DNA of 64,000 bases from Paracoccus acridae (GTDB taxonomy: Bacteria > Pseudomonadota > Alphaproteobacteria > Rhodobacterales > Rhodobacteraceae), in assembly GCF_014642735.1 (NCBI RefSeq), contig NZ_BMIV01000001.1, forward strand, positions 1 to 64,000. The letters are read 5' to 3'. Both the position numbers and the translations under genes were made by a program. Of the stretch, positions 1-7,826 are shown piece after piece; position 1 is the first letter of the stretch, and the number at the start of each line of letters is the position of its first letter. The notes beneath the pieces are model-generated. The model ran no database searches and had not been told where the DNA came from. It worked only from the letters and a program-made list of their open reading frames with translations.

Positions 1-32
1 CAGGGTTTCTGGCAAAAGCATACGAAACCCTG
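1..32. promoter_or_regulatory. Stem-loop at the window edge
   Basis: Perfect 9-bp inverted repeat: CAGGGTTTC at 1-9 pairs with GAAACCCTG at 24-32 around a 14-nt loop. It lies in an AT-richer leader about 100 bp before the VPLPA-CTERM gene. There is no T-run on either side, so it is not a classic terminator. It could be a leader structure, an operator, or the end of an upstream gene outside the window. Confidence 0.4.
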
Positions 33-134
33 CAATTCAAAGCCAACAAAACCGCAGCTTCAGCACACAAAATCAATGCAGTAGAAGTTGTTCAGGCCGG
101 ACTAAGAAATGTCAAGGGTATAGCAGTCGCAGCA

Positions 135-752
135 TTGGCCTTGATGGCTGTCGCAGCGCCTGCCAAGGCTGCGATGATCGATTTCACGGCCTATCCTGTT
201 GGAACCTCTGGAACATTGACGGGCAGTGTGGGCTCGATCGACTGGACGCTGACCTCCTCTCGGGGCGAGGTTCGCGCCCCCGAGGCTTGCACCTCTCCGG
301 TGCCTGAACTGGCCTGCGTGAACGACGGCCTGGGCATCTCGGGGTCCGAGATCGTGGGCAACCCCGCAAACTATATCCAGATCGTCTTTTCGCGCAGCGT
401 GGCTTTGGTGGCGACCTGGTTTCTTGACCTGTTCGTTGCCCAGGATGGCAGCAGCGCCGAGATCGCCTATATCACGGCAGGAACCCCCGGTGGCGTTCCC
501 GATGTGACGGTGGTCGCCGACAAGGTTTATCCGGGCGGGAACGGCTATCGCAAGGCTGAAGGCTTCCGGCTGATCGGGACCACCTTCTCGTTCTTCGTGG
601 ATCCGACCGGAAACGACAATATCGGTCGGCCCGATGCCGCGCTTGCGGCCGTCAAGATCGCGCCCGTGCCGCTGCCTGCCGCCGGGATGCTGATGCTGGG
701 CGCCTTGGGTGGGTTGGCAGTCCTGAACCGTCGCAGGCAGCGCACCGCCTGA
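135..752 (+). CDS. VPLPA-CTERM sorting domain-containing secreted protein
   Basis: Predicted secreted surface protein. The C-terminus carries the sorting signal: VPLPAAG, a hydrophobic helix, then an RRRQR basic tail. This tripartite VPLPA-CTERM signal is typical of Rhodobacterales and is processed by a dedicated exosortase, which is not in this window. The middle (residues about 15-170) is a beta-rich domain of unknown function. The start is doubtful. In this frame the first usable codon is TTG at 135, which leaves too short a signal peptide, although the frame is open back to the window edge. An ATG at 109 is out of frame and stops at 121-123; one extra base near 112-117 would give a normal start and signal peptide (MSKGIAVAALALMAV...). 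A rho-independent terminator follows. The sorting signal is secure; the biological role is unknown. Confidence 0.8.
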   Translation: MALMAVAAPAKAAMIDFTAYPVGTSGTLTGSVGSIDWTLTSSRGEVRAPEACTSPVPELACVNDGLGISGSEIVGNPANYIQIVFSRSVALVATWFLDLFVAQDGSSAEIAYITAGTPGGVPDVTVVADKVYPGGNGYRKAEGFRLIGTTFSFFVDPTGNDNIGRPDAALAAVKIAPVPLPAAGMLMLGALGGLAVLNRRRQRTA

Positions 753-768
753 TCCGCGGGATGGACTG

Positions 769-803
769 AAAAGGGGCCGAACATGATGTTCGGCCTCTTT
801 TTT
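769..803 (+). terminator. Rho-independent terminator after the VPLPA-CTERM gene
   Basis: A-run, then a perfect 10-bp inverted repeat (GGCCGAACAT at 775-784, ATGTTCGGCC at 786-795), then TCTTTTTT. It sits between two convergent genes and may serve both. Confidence 0.85.
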
Positions 804-831
804 GCCGGGCCGGGCTATGCGTCGCCGCCCC

Positions 832-1794
832 TCAGATGGTCTGGATGGCGCTGAAGCCGCCAAGCCGTCCGGCGATTTCCTCAAGCGACGGGCGGGGGCC
901 TGCGGGACGCGATTCCAGGACGTCGCGCATGGCCCGCAGGTGGTCGCGAGTGGTGCCGCAGCAGCCGCCGATGATCCGCACCCCGAGGTCGCGGGCCAGC
1001 CAGGCGTAATCCGCCATGATTTCGGGCGTGCCGTCGTAATGCAGGCTGCCGGCTTCCAGATGCGGGATGCCCGCGTTGCCCTTGGCGATGATCGGCCGTT
1101 CGTTCCCCGAGGCCACGAAGTCGCGCACCGTCCGCAGCAGGTCCGCCGCGCCCACGCCGCAATTCGCGCCATAGGCGACGGGCGGATTGGGCAGTCGTTC
1201 CACGAGGGCCGAGAGTTGCGCCGAGGTCACGCCCATGATCGTGCGGCCGGCGGTGTCAAAGCTCATCATGCCGCACCAGGGCATGTCGGCCATGCGGGCA
1301 GCCTCGGCGGCGGCGCGGAATTCCTGTTCGGAACTGATGGTTTCCACCCACAGGATATCGGCGCCGCCTTCCTTTAAGGCCTCGGCCTGTTCGTGGAACA
1401 TCTCGACCGCGCGGGCATGGGACAGGGTTCCGATGGGCGCCATGATTTCGCCCGTGGGGCCGATATTGCCCGCCACTACGACCTTGCGGCCCGAGGCGTC
1501 GGCGACGTCCCGCGCCATGGCGGCGCCGGCAAGGTTCAGCTCGCGCACGCGATGCGCAGCCCCTTGCAGGCGAAGACGGCTGGCATTGCCGCCAAAGGTG
1601 TTGGTCAGGAACAGGTCGGCCCCGGCATCCACCGCGTCCTGGTACAGGCGCCGCACCGCATCCGGGCGGTCGGCATTCCACAATTCCGGCGCGACATTCG
1701 ACGGCAGGCCCATGTTGAACAGGTTCGTCCCCGTCGCCCCGTCGGCCATGATCCAGTCGCGGCTGGCAAGAAGCTGGGAAAGGGAATCAGGCAT
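832..1794 (-). CDS. Homocysteine S-methyltransferase family protein (betaine-homocysteine methyltransferase type)
   Basis: Cytosolic enzyme of about 320 residues that should transfer a methyl group to homocysteine to give methionine. Residues 17-27 hold the family opening motif MADGATGTNL. The zinc-site cysteines are visible as GANCG in the middle and the GGCCGT pair near the C-terminus. I use the ATG at 1794 (MPDSLSQLL); an in-frame ATG at 1857 would add a non-conserved leader. The methyl donor (betaine, dimethylsulfoniopropionate or S-methylmethionine) cannot be told from sequence. It is followed by its own gap, away from other methionine genes, so co-regulation is not evident. Confidence 0.85.
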   Translation of the reverse strand: MPDSLSQLLASRDWIMADGATGTNLFNMGLPSNVAPELWNADRPDAVRRLYQDAVDAGADLFLTNTFGGNASRLRLQGAAHRVRELNLAGAAMARDVADASGRKVVVAGNIGPTGEIMAPIGTLSHARAVEMFHEQAEALKEGGADILWVETISSEQEFRAAAEAARMADMPWCGMMSFDTAGRTIMGVTSAQLSALVERLPNPPVAYGANCGVGAADLLRTVRDFVASGNERPIIAKGNAGIPHLEAGSLHYDGTPEIMADYAWLARDLGVRIIGGCCGTTRDHLRAMRDVLESRPAGPRPSLEEIAGRLGGFSAIQTI

Positions 1795-1900
1795 CGGGTG
1801 TCCTGCGGAGTAATGCGAAAAATCCGTCCGGGGACGGCTGCCAATCATCAAGTCCATGATACGTCTGGTTCCGGCGGGAAACGATTTGGACCAGAACGAA

Positions 1901-1931
1901 GCAAAGGCCGCGACGGTTTCCCGCCGCGGCC
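1901..1931 (-). terminator. Probable terminator of the rpsF-rpsR-rplI operon
   Basis: Read on the minus strand just after rplI, arms at 1925-1931 and 1906-1912 (GGCCGCG/CGCGGCC) form a GC-rich hairpin, followed by TTTGCTTCGTT. The T-tract is interrupted, so strength is uncertain. Confidence 0.5.
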
Positions 1932-1958
1932 CTGAACTTTGCGTGTGCGGGCGGACCC

Positions 1959-2537
1959 TTAGCGGTCGTCGTCGCTGTCGTTGGCTGCCCCGATGTCGTC
2001 GAACAGTTCGGCGATCTCGAACTCGGCCGCGGCATCGGCTTCGGCGGCCAGATCCTGGATCGACTTGCCCTGCGCCTGAAGCTCGGCTTCCTCGGGCGAA
2101 CGCGCGACGTTCAGCAGGATGGTCGCCTCGACCTCGGGGTGCAGCACGACGTTGACCTCGTGCAGGCCCAGTTCCTTGATCGGGTTGTTCAGCACGACCT
2201 GCTTGCGGTCCAGCGTGAAGCCGGCCTCGGTCGCGGCTTCGGCCGCGTCGCGGGTGGTCACGGAACCATACAGCGCACCGGCGTCCGAGGCGGAACGGAT
2301 GACCACGAAGGTCTGGCTGTCCAGCTTGTCGGCGATCTTCTGCGCTTCGGCCTTGGTTTCGGCGTTCTGCGCTTCCAGTTGCACCTTGCGGCCTTCGAAT
2401 GCCTTGATGTTGGCGTCCGATGCGCGCAGCGCCTTGCCCTGCGGCAGCAGGAAGTTGCGGGCAAAGCCCTCTTTCACGTTGACGACTTCGCCCATCTGGC
2501 CAAGCTTGGCCACGCGTTCCAGCAGGATGACTTGCAT
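1959..2537 (-). CDS. rplI: 50S ribosomal protein L9
   Basis: Large-subunit protein L9, which binds 23S rRNA near the L1 stalk and helps maintain frame. The N-terminus [19 protein letters not shown] with the following [10 protein letters not shown] is diagnostic. At 192 residues it is longer than the E. coli protein (149) because of an acidic Ala/Glu/Asp-rich C-terminal tail, a form common in alphaproteobacteria. A good ribosome binding site (AAGGAG) lies 8 nt before the ATG. Last gene of rpsF-rpsR-rplI; a likely terminator follows. Confidence 0.98.
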   Translation of the reverse strand: MQVILLERVAKLGQMGEVVNVKEGFARNFLLPQGKALRASDANIKAFEGRKVQLEAQNAETKAEAQKIADKLDSQTFVVIRSASDAGALYGSVTTRDAAEAATEAGFTLDRKQVVLNNPIKELGLHEVNVVLHPEVEATILLNVARSPEEAELQAQGKSIQDLAAEADAAAEFEIAELFDDIGAANDSDDDR

Positions 2538-2549
2538 GTCCTCGTCTCC

Positions 2550-2777
2550 TTACTTCACGACATAGGGCAGCAGCGCCAGGAAGCGGGCGCGCTTGATGGC
2601 GCGGGCCAGCTCACGCTGCTTCTTGGCGGACACGGCGGTGATGCGCGAGGGCACGATCTTGCCGCGCTCGGAAATGTAGCGCTGCAGCAGACGCGTGTCC
2701 TTGTAGTCGATCGCGGGCGCATTCTCGCCCGAGAACGGGCAAACCTTGCGGCGGCGGAAGAACGGTTTGTTCGCCAT
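2550..2777 (-). CDS. rpsR: 30S ribosomal protein S18
   Basis: Small-subunit protein S18, 75 residues, which pairs with S6 on the platform of the 30S subunit. [13 protein letters not shown] and the [25 protein letters not shown] core are typical. Its ribosome binding site (AAAGGA) lies inside the last codons of rpsF, so the two are translationally linked. Twelve base pairs separate it from rplI. Confidence 0.98.
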   Translation of the reverse strand: MANKPFFRRRKVCPFSGENAPAIDYKDTRLLQRYISERGKIVPSRITAVSAKKQRELARAIKRARFLALLPYVVK

Positions 2778-2779
2778 GA

Positions 2780-3235
2780 TCAGATCCTTTCAGTCCGCTC
2801 GCGGCGTTCGCCGCGGTCACCACGATCACCACCGCGATCACGGTCGCCACGGTCGCGATCGCCGCGCGGGCGGTCGCCACGATCGCCGCGGTCACCACGC
2901 TCGCCGCGCTCTTCGCGCTTCTGCATCTGGACCGAGGGGCCTTCCTCGTGCTTGTCCACGCGCACGGTCATGACGCGCATCACATCGTCATGCAGGCGGG
3001 CAAGGCGTTCCATTTCCTGCACGGCGGCCGAAGGCGCGTCCGAACGCAGGAAGGCATAATGGCCCTTGCGGTTCTTGTTGATCTTGTAGGCGAGGGTGCG
3101 GACACCCCAGTATTCGTTTTCGATGACCCGGCCGCCGTTGTCGGCCAGCACGGTCCCGAAATGTTCGATCAGCCCTTCGGCCTGCGTGTTCGACAGGTCC
3201 TGGCGGGCGATCAGCACATGCTCGTACAGAGGCAT
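2780..3235 (-). CDS. rpsF: 30S ribosomal protein S6 with Arg/Gly/Asp-rich tail
   Basis: Small-subunit protein S6, 151 residues. The conserved ferredoxin-like fold starts at [14 protein letters not shown] and covers about the first 100 residues. The last 45 residues are a low-complexity RGD/RGE/RDR repeat tail, much longer than in E. coli, likely disordered and RNA-binding. The ATG at 3235 is preceded by AAAGGGA and matches the family start; an upstream in-frame ATG at 3289 is not conserved. First gene of the operon, with a clear promoter upstream. Confidence 0.97.
   Translation of the reverse strand: MPLYEHVLIARQDLSNTQAEGLIEHFGTVLADNGGRVIENEYWGVRTLAYKINKNRKGHYAFLRSDAPSAAVQEMERLARLHDDVMRVMTVRVDKHEEGPSVQMQKREERGERGDRGDRGDRPRGDRDRGDRDRGGDRGDRGERRERTERI
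2783..2917 (-). repeat. Arg-Gly-Asp codon repeat tract in the 3' end of rpsF
   Basis: Degenerate 9-12 bp repeats built on codons for RGD, RDR and RGE, read on the minus strand. On the plus strand it shows as recurring CACGATCACC/GGTCGCC-like units. This is coding low-complexity sequence, not an independent element. Confidence 0.75.
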
Positions 3236-3339
3236 GGCATCCCTTTCAGTTTTTCGGGCGCATTTCATCGACGGGCAATCCTTCCGCACCCGTCACGAGA
3301 GGCTGCGCCGGTTGCAAGATCTCGGCGGAAGGATGGGGT

Positions 3340-3367
3340 CTTATAGCGGCGAATGCCGCATATGCAA
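3340..3367 (-). promoter_or_regulatory. Sigma-70-type promoter of rpsF-rpsR-rplI
   Basis: Minus strand: -35 TTGCAT at 3367-3362, 16-bp spacer, -10 TATAAG at 3345-3340. Predicted transcription start is near 3333, about 100 nt before the rpsF ATG, leaving room for a leader that could carry S6:S18 feedback. Both hexamers are stronger than usual for this GC-rich genome. Confidence 0.6.
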
Positions 3368-3380
3368 GGCGATTCGGGGA

Positions 3381-3413
3381 ACCCGGCCCGGCTATCGCCG
3401 GACCGGGCCGGGT
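3381..3413 (-). terminator. Hairpin immediately after the cytochrome c peroxidase gene
   Basis: Perfect 11-bp inverted repeat (ACCCGGCCCGG at 3381-3391, CCGGGCCGGGT at 3403-3413) with an 11-nt loop, starting 1 bp after the stop codon. It lacks a T-run, so it is either a rho-type boundary or an mRNA 3'-end stabiliser. It also insulates the peroxidase gene from the rpsF promoter. Confidence 0.55.
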
Positions 3414-3414
3414 G

Positions 3415-4476
3415 TCATTGCACCATCGGCTGGGGCAGCGGGCTGTCGGACGCGCGCACCGGCAGGATCGGGTGGACCACCTGCGGTTGCTTGCCCGTCA
3501 GTGTGCCCAGGAAGGCCACGATCTCGTCGGTCTGGGCTTCGGCCAGTTCGGTGCCAAGCTGCGACGAGGACATGATCTGCACCGCCTCGCGCAGGTCCCA
3601 GACGGCGCCGGAATGGAAATAGGGCGCGGTCAGCGCGACGTTGCGCAGCGGTGCTGCCCGGAACACATAGTCGTCGCTGGCCGTCTGCGTCACGGTGAAG
3701 CGGCCCCGGTCGCCTTCGGGCAGGACCGATCCGCCGGGCCGTTCCACCACGCCGAAGGGATAATAGTCCTGGCCGCCCACGTTCACGCCGGAATGGCAGG
3801 CGGTGCAGCCCGTGTCCATGAAGGCCGCAAGGCCGCGCTTTTCCTGTTCCGTCATCGCCGCGTCATCGCCTTTCAGATAGCGGTCGAAGGCGCTGTCGGG
3901 GGTGATGAGGGTCGCCTCGAACGCCTCGATCGCGCGGGCGAAGTTGTCGAAGCTGACGGGCGTCGCCTCGTCGGGGAAGGCCGCCTCGAAGGCCTCGACA
4001 TAGCCGGGCATCGAGTTCAGCGTGCCGATCAGGTTTTCGGGGGTGTTGTTCATCTCGACCCCGGCCTGGACGGGGCCTTTCGCCTGTTCGGCAAGGTCCG
4101 GCGCGCGGCCGTCCCAGAACTGCGCGATGTTGAAGATCGCGTTCAGCATGGTCGGAGAGTTGCGCGGCCCCTGCTGCCAGCCATGGCCGATCGAGGTGGT
4201 CAGCCCGTCAACGCCGCCCAAGCCCACGTTGTGGCAGGTCTGGCAGGAAAACAGGCCCGACAGCGACATGCGCGGATCGAAGAACAGCATCGCGCCCAGA
4301 TCCACCCGTTCCGGGGTCAGCACGTTGTTGGCCGGGGCCTGGGGCGTCTGGGGAATGGGCTCGAACCATTCCAGGGCGGCGGCTCGCAGGTCGGCATCCG
4401 GCGGAAGCGCGGTCTGGGCCAGCACGGGCTGCGCAAGCGCGCCCAGTGCGGCGATGGCAAGAAGGGATGTCTTCAT
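3415..4476 (-). CDS. ccpA: Di-haem cytochrome c peroxidase
   Basis: Periplasmic enzyme that reduces hydrogen peroxide to water with electrons from c-type cytochromes. The 353-residue protein starts with a Sec signal peptide (MKTSLLAIAALGALAQPVLAQ-like, cleaved near residue 20). Two covalent haem sites are visible: FSCQTCHN in the N-terminal half and TGCTACHS in the C-terminal half, as in CcpA/MauG-family proteins. I chose the ATG at 4476, which has GAGA upstream and begins the signal peptide. An FNR-like box lies 73 bp upstream of the start, which fits the known FnrP control of the Paracoccus denitrificans peroxidase. A MauG-like oxidase role is less likely with no partner genes nearby. Confidence 0.9.
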   Translation of the reverse strand: MKTSLLAIAALGALAQPVLAQTALPPDADLRAAALEWFEPIPQTPQAPANNVLTPERVDLGAMLFFDPRMSLSGLFSCQTCHNVGLGGVDGLTTSIGHGWQQGPRNSPTMLNAIFNIAQFWDGRAPDLAEQAKGPVQAGVEMNNTPENLIGTLNSMPGYVEAFEAAFPDEATPVSFDNFARAIEAFEATLITPDSAFDRYLKGDDAAMTEQEKRGLAAFMDTGCTACHSGVNVGGQDYYPFGVVERPGGSVLPEGDRGRFTVTQTASDDYVFRAAPLRNVALTAPYFHSGAVWDLREAVQIMSSSQLGTELAEAQTDEIVAFLGTLTGKQPQVVHPILPVRASDSPLPQPMVQ

Positions 4477-4542
4477 GGCTGTCTCTCGTTTCATGTCTCG
4501 CGCGCCCGGGATGGATGATGTCAGCCATTCGCGCCCGCCGCC

Positions 4543-4556
4543 CTGATGCAGATCAA
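4543..4556 (-). promoter_or_regulatory. FNR-like box upstream of the cytochrome c peroxidase gene
   Basis: CTGAT-GCAG-ATCAA differs from the consensus TTGAT-N4-ATCAA at one base. If it acts as a class II activator site (-41.5), transcription would begin near 4508, 32 nt before the peroxidase ATG, with CATCAT at 4515-4520 in the -10 position. Confidence 0.55.
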
Positions 4557-4616
4557 ACCGGGACGCTTGCGATGCGCCCGGCGCTGCGCCACGATGCCGC
4601 ATGGCAGCAGGGCGGG

Positions 4617-5585
4617 ATGGCTTGGATGGCACTTGAGGATGCAAAGAACCAGGTCGATCAGGCCTTTACCCGGAAGGACCCGCGCGGCCTGTCCTTCGAG
4701 AACGCCTTCGGCGGCGCCACCAGCTTCCTGCGCCGGCGATACAGCAAGGATTTGGCGGGCGTCGATGTTGCGGTGACGGGCATCCCCTTTGACCAGGCGG
4801 TGACGCACCGCCCCGGCACGCGTTTCGGCCCCCGCGCGATCCGCGAGGCTTCAACGCTGCAGGCCTTCGATGCGCCCTATGGCTGGGGCTATGACCCCTT
4901 GTCCGTTCTGACGGTGGTGGATTACGGCGACATGGCCTTCGATTACGCCAACACGCGAGAGGTTCCTGCGCGGATCGAGGCGCATCTGGGCACGATCCTG
5001 GACGCGGGCGCCGCCCCGATCACGCTGGGGGGTGATCATTCCATCACCCTGCCGATCCTGCGCGCGGTGGCGGCCCGGCGCGGACCGGTGGCGCTGATCC
5101 AGTTCGACGCCCACTCTGATACATGGGTGGATGACGACCCGGACCGGATCGACCACGGGACGTTCCTCTACAAGGCGATCCGCGAGGGAGCCGTGGATCC
5201 TGCGGCCAGCGTCAGCATCGGCATCCGCACCGACAATCCCGATACGCTGGGCGTGACGATCCTTGACGCGCCGTCGGTGCATCGCGACGGGGTGGACGCC
5301 ACGCTGGCCCGGATCCAGCAGGTGATTGGCGAGCGTCCGGTCTATGTGACCTTTGACATCGACGCGCTGGATCCGGCCTTCGCGCCCGGCACCGGCACGC
5401 CGGTCTGGGGCGGGCTGGCAAGCTGGCAGGCGGCGGCGCTGCTGCGCGGGCTGGCGGGGGTGGACCTGATCGGCGGCGATGTGGTCGAGGTCTCGCCCCC
5501 TTATGACACGACCGGGGCCACGGCGATCGCCGGGGCGCATGTGGCGATGGAGTTGATCGCGCTTTACGGCTGGACGCGGCGCTGA
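4617..5585 (+). CDS. speB: Agmatinase (arginase/agmatinase/ureohydrolase family)
   Basis: Manganese hydrolase that should cleave agmatine to putrescine and urea. At 322 residues it has the full set of metal motifs: GGDHSIT near residue 138, DAHSDT near 164 and DIDALDPAFAPGTGTP near 247. The N-terminal FDQAVTHRPGTRFGPRAIR is typical of agmatinases. The start is uncertain between ATG 4617 (AGGG four bases upstream) and ATG 4626. Guanidinobutyrase or guanidinopropionase activity is possible because these families overlap. The urea product could feed the urease encoded at 27619-33060, an inference only. Confidence 0.87.
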   Translation: MAWMALEDAKNQVDQAFTRKDPRGLSFENAFGGATSFLRRRYSKDLAGVDVAVTGIPFDQAVTHRPGTRFGPRAIREASTLQAFDAPYGWGYDPLSVLTVVDYGDMAFDYANTREVPARIEAHLGTILDAGAAPITLGGDHSITLPILRAVAARRGPVALIQFDAHSDTWVDDDPDRIDHGTFLYKAIREGAVDPAASVSIGIRTDNPDTLGVTILDAPSVHRDGVDATLARIQQVIGERPVYVTFDIDALDPAFAPGTGTPVWGGLASWQAAALLRGLAGVDLIGGDVVEVSPPYDTTGATAIAGAHVAMELIALYGWTRR

Positions 5586-5602
5586 CCTCGGTCCAGCGGC
5601 AG

Positions 5603-5621
5603 CGGGGGCTGTCTGCCCCCG
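5603..5621 (+). terminator. GC-rich hairpin after agmatinase
   Basis: CGGGGGC at 5603-5609 and GCCCCCG at 5615-5621 form a 7-bp stem with a TGTCT loop, 18 bp after the speB stop. It is followed by GACCCCCGAGGGTATTT, so it lacks a pure T-run but resembles the common 3'-end hairpins of Rhodobacterales. Confidence 0.5.
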
Positions 5622-5630
5622 GACCCCCGA

Positions 5631-5652
5631 GGGTATTTCGGCAACGAAGAAG
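5631..5652 (+). repeat. Dispersed intergenic repeat, copy 1
   Basis: A 22-bp stretch, GGGTATTTCGGCAACGAA followed by GAAG, matches copy 2 (38757-38778) at 20 of 22 positions in the same orientation. It lies between the speB hairpin and prfA, 39 bp before the prfA ATG. Confidence 0.6.
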
Positions 5653-5690
5653 TCCTTGTTTGCCTGATCGGGCGCGGGTAATCCCCTGCC

Positions 5691-6743
5691 ATGTTGCCCG
5701 AAGATCGCCTGTCCCAGATCGTCCAGCGGTTCGAGTTTCTCGAAGCGCAGTTGAACGCCGGCGCGGCCCCCGACCAGATCGCCCGGATCAGCCGCGAATA
5801 TGCCGAACTGAAGCCCGTGGTCGAGCAGATCGCCCGCTGGCGCGAGGCCGGGGCCGGCCTGGCCGAGGCCGAGGCCATGCTGGCCGATCCCGAGATGCGC
5901 GACCTTGCCGCCGACGAACTGGCCCGCCTGCGGGACGAGATGCCGGCCTTGGAACAGGCGCTGCGCATCGCCCTGCTGCCCAGGGATGCGGCCGATGCCC
6001 GCCCCGCCATCATCGAGATCCGCCCCGGCACCGGCGGGGACGAGGCCGCGCTGTTCGCGGGCGATCTTCTGTCGATGTATCGCCGCCATGCCGAACAGCA
6101 GGGCTGGACCTTCCAGATGCTGGACCTGACGGAAACCGAACTGGGCGGCGTCAAGGAAGCCGTGGCCCGCGTCGAGGGCGAGGGCGTCTTTGCCCGGCTG
6201 AAATACGAATCCGGCGTCCACCGCGTCCAGCGGGTTCCCGAAACCGAATCGGGCGGGCGCATCCACACCAGTGCCGCGACCGTGGCGGTCCTGCCCGAGG
6301 CCGAGGAGGTCGATATCGACATCCCCGCCGGCGACATCCGCATCGACACCATGCGCGCCAGCGGTGCGGGCGGCCAGCATGTGAACACCACCGATTCGGC
6401 GGTGCGCATCACCCACCTGCCCACCGGCATCGTCGTCACCAGCAGCGAGAAGTCCCAGCACCAGAACCGTGCCAACGCCATGGCCGTGTTGCGCGCCCGG
6501 CTTTACGACATGGAGCGTTCGCGCGCCGATGCCGAACGGGCGGCGGACCGCAAGTCGCAGGTCGGATCGGGCGATCGCAGCGAACGGATCCGCACCTATA
6601 ATTTCCCGCAGGGGCGGATGACGGATCACCGCATCAACCTGACGCTTTACGCGCTGGACCGGATCATGGCGGGCGATCTGGGGGACATCATCGACGCGCT
6701 GACCGCCCATGACCAGGCGGCGCGCCTGGCCGCCGAGGGATGA
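5691..6743 (+). CDS. prfA: Peptide chain release factor 1
   Basis: RF1 recognises UAA and UAG stop codons and triggers peptidyl-tRNA hydrolysis. The 350-residue protein has the catalytic GGQ loop in [19 protein letters not shown] (residues about 224-242) and the RF1-type core [18 protein letters not shown]. Its stop overlaps the prmC start by 4 bp (ATGA), the usual prfA-prmC arrangement. Length and ends match the family. Confidence 0.98.
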   Translation: MLPEDRLSQIVQRFEFLEAQLNAGAAPDQIARISREYAELKPVVEQIARWREAGAGLAEAEAMLADPEMRDLAADELARLRDEMPALEQALRIALLPRDAADARPAIIEIRPGTGGDEAALFAGDLLSMYRRHAEQQGWTFQMLDLTETELGGVKEAVARVEGEGVFARLKYESGVHRVQRVPETESGGRIHTSAATVAVLPEAEEVDIDIPAGDIRIDTMRASGAGGQHVNTTDSAVRITHLPTGIVVTSSEKSQHQNRANAMAVLRARLYDMERSRADAERAADRKSQVGSGDRSERIRTYNFPQGRMTDHRINLTLYALDRIMAGDLGDIIDALTAHDQAARLAAEG

Positions 6744-7564
6744 GGCTGTCCGAGGCACGGCGCGATGCCGCCCGGCGGCTGACGACGGCGGGGATCGAAG
6801 GTGCGGCCCGCGACGCCGACCGGATCCTGGCTGCGGTTCTGGGGATCGAGCCGGGGCGGCTGCGGTTGCTGGACGACCGCGCCCTGACGGGTGACGAGAT
6901 GGACCGGCTGGACCGGGGCCTGGCCGCCCGCAGCGCGCGCCAGCCGGTTGCGCAGATCGTCGGTTTTCGCGACTTCTATGCCCATCGCTTCCGCGTCACC
7001 CCCGACACCCTGGACCCGCGCCCGGAAACCGAGGTGCTGGTGGATCAGGCGCTTGGCCTGCCCTGGAAAAGCGTCCTGGACCTGGGCACGGGAACCGGGG
7101 CGATCCTGATATCCCTGCTGGCGGCACGTCCGGGGGCGCGAGGGCTGGGGACGGACATCTCGGCCGCGGCGCTGGAGGTTGCGCGGGGGAATGCGGCCCG
7201 GATCGGGGTTGAGGCGGATTTCACCCTGTCGGACTGGTATGGCGGCGTGACCGGCCGTTTCGATCTGATCGTATCGAACCCGCCCTATATCGCCCTGGAC
7301 GAGATGGCCGGCCTTTCCGACGATGTGCGGGATTGGGAACCCCATTCGGCCCTGACCGATGGCGCGGACGGGCTGACGGCCTATCGCGCCATTGCGGCGG
7401 GGGCTACGGACCACCTGTCGCCCGGCGGGCATGTGCTGGTGGAAATCGGTCCGACCCAGGGCCAGGCCGTGGCCGCGATGTTTGCGCAAGCAGGGGCCGA
7501 GACACGGGTGATCCGCGATCTGGACGGTCGCGACCGTGTCGTTCTGGCCCGTTTTTCCGCCTGA
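6740..7564 (+). CDS. prmC: Peptide chain release factor N5-glutamine methyltransferase
   Basis: SAM-dependent enzyme that methylates the glutamine of the GGQ motif in release factors. The SAM-binding motif [14 protein letters not shown] is at about residues 113-126 and the substrate-amide motif NPPYI near 180. Length 274. Translationally coupled to prfA, its substrate, through an ATGA overlap. Confidence 0.97.
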   Translation: MRLSEARRDAARRLTTAGIEGAARDADRILAAVLGIEPGRLRLLDDRALTGDEMDRLDRGLAARSARQPVAQIVGFRDFYAHRFRVTPDTLDPRPETEVLVDQALGLPWKSVLDLGTGTGAILISLLAARPGARGLGTDISAAALEVARGNAARIGVEADFTLSDWYGGVTGRFDLIVSNPPYIALDEMAGLSDDVRDWEPHSALTDGADGLTAYRAIAAGATDHLSPGGHVLVEIGPTQGQAVAAMFAQAGAETRVIRDLDGRDRVVLARFSA

Positions 7565-7826
7565 AACCCGTGAATCGCCGCATTCATGCAAGTTTTCACT
7601 TGTCAGCCCGCGCGGGGCATGATTAGTCGCCCTTGTGCAGGGGGCAGCGATGCCAACGCACGGGTCTGCCTGCAAAAGCCGTTTCCCTGATGAACGCCGA
7701 TCGCGTTTGTTCGGGCGAAGGTCCTGGGCTGAACAGCAAAGTCCATATTTGTGACGCCCGTGCCGCCCGCGATGCCGTCCAGATCACTGGATCCCGGATT
7801 ACACTGGAATCACGACAGACAAACTG

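Noticed and set aside
802..1377. Plus-strand open frame opposite the homocysteine methyltransferase gene
   Set aside because: Antisense shadow; no family resemblance.
2783..2917. Possible CRISPR or tandem-repeat array
   Set aside because: Repeats are in-frame RGD-type codons of rpsF with no regular spacers.
7565..7826. Small gene or sRNA in the gap between prmC and the DUF4167 gene
   Set aside because: The short open frame at 7633-7827 has no convincing start signal or recognisable protein, and I see no terminator-ended RNA structure. A weak TTGTCA (7600) promoter-like pair is not strong enough to call.
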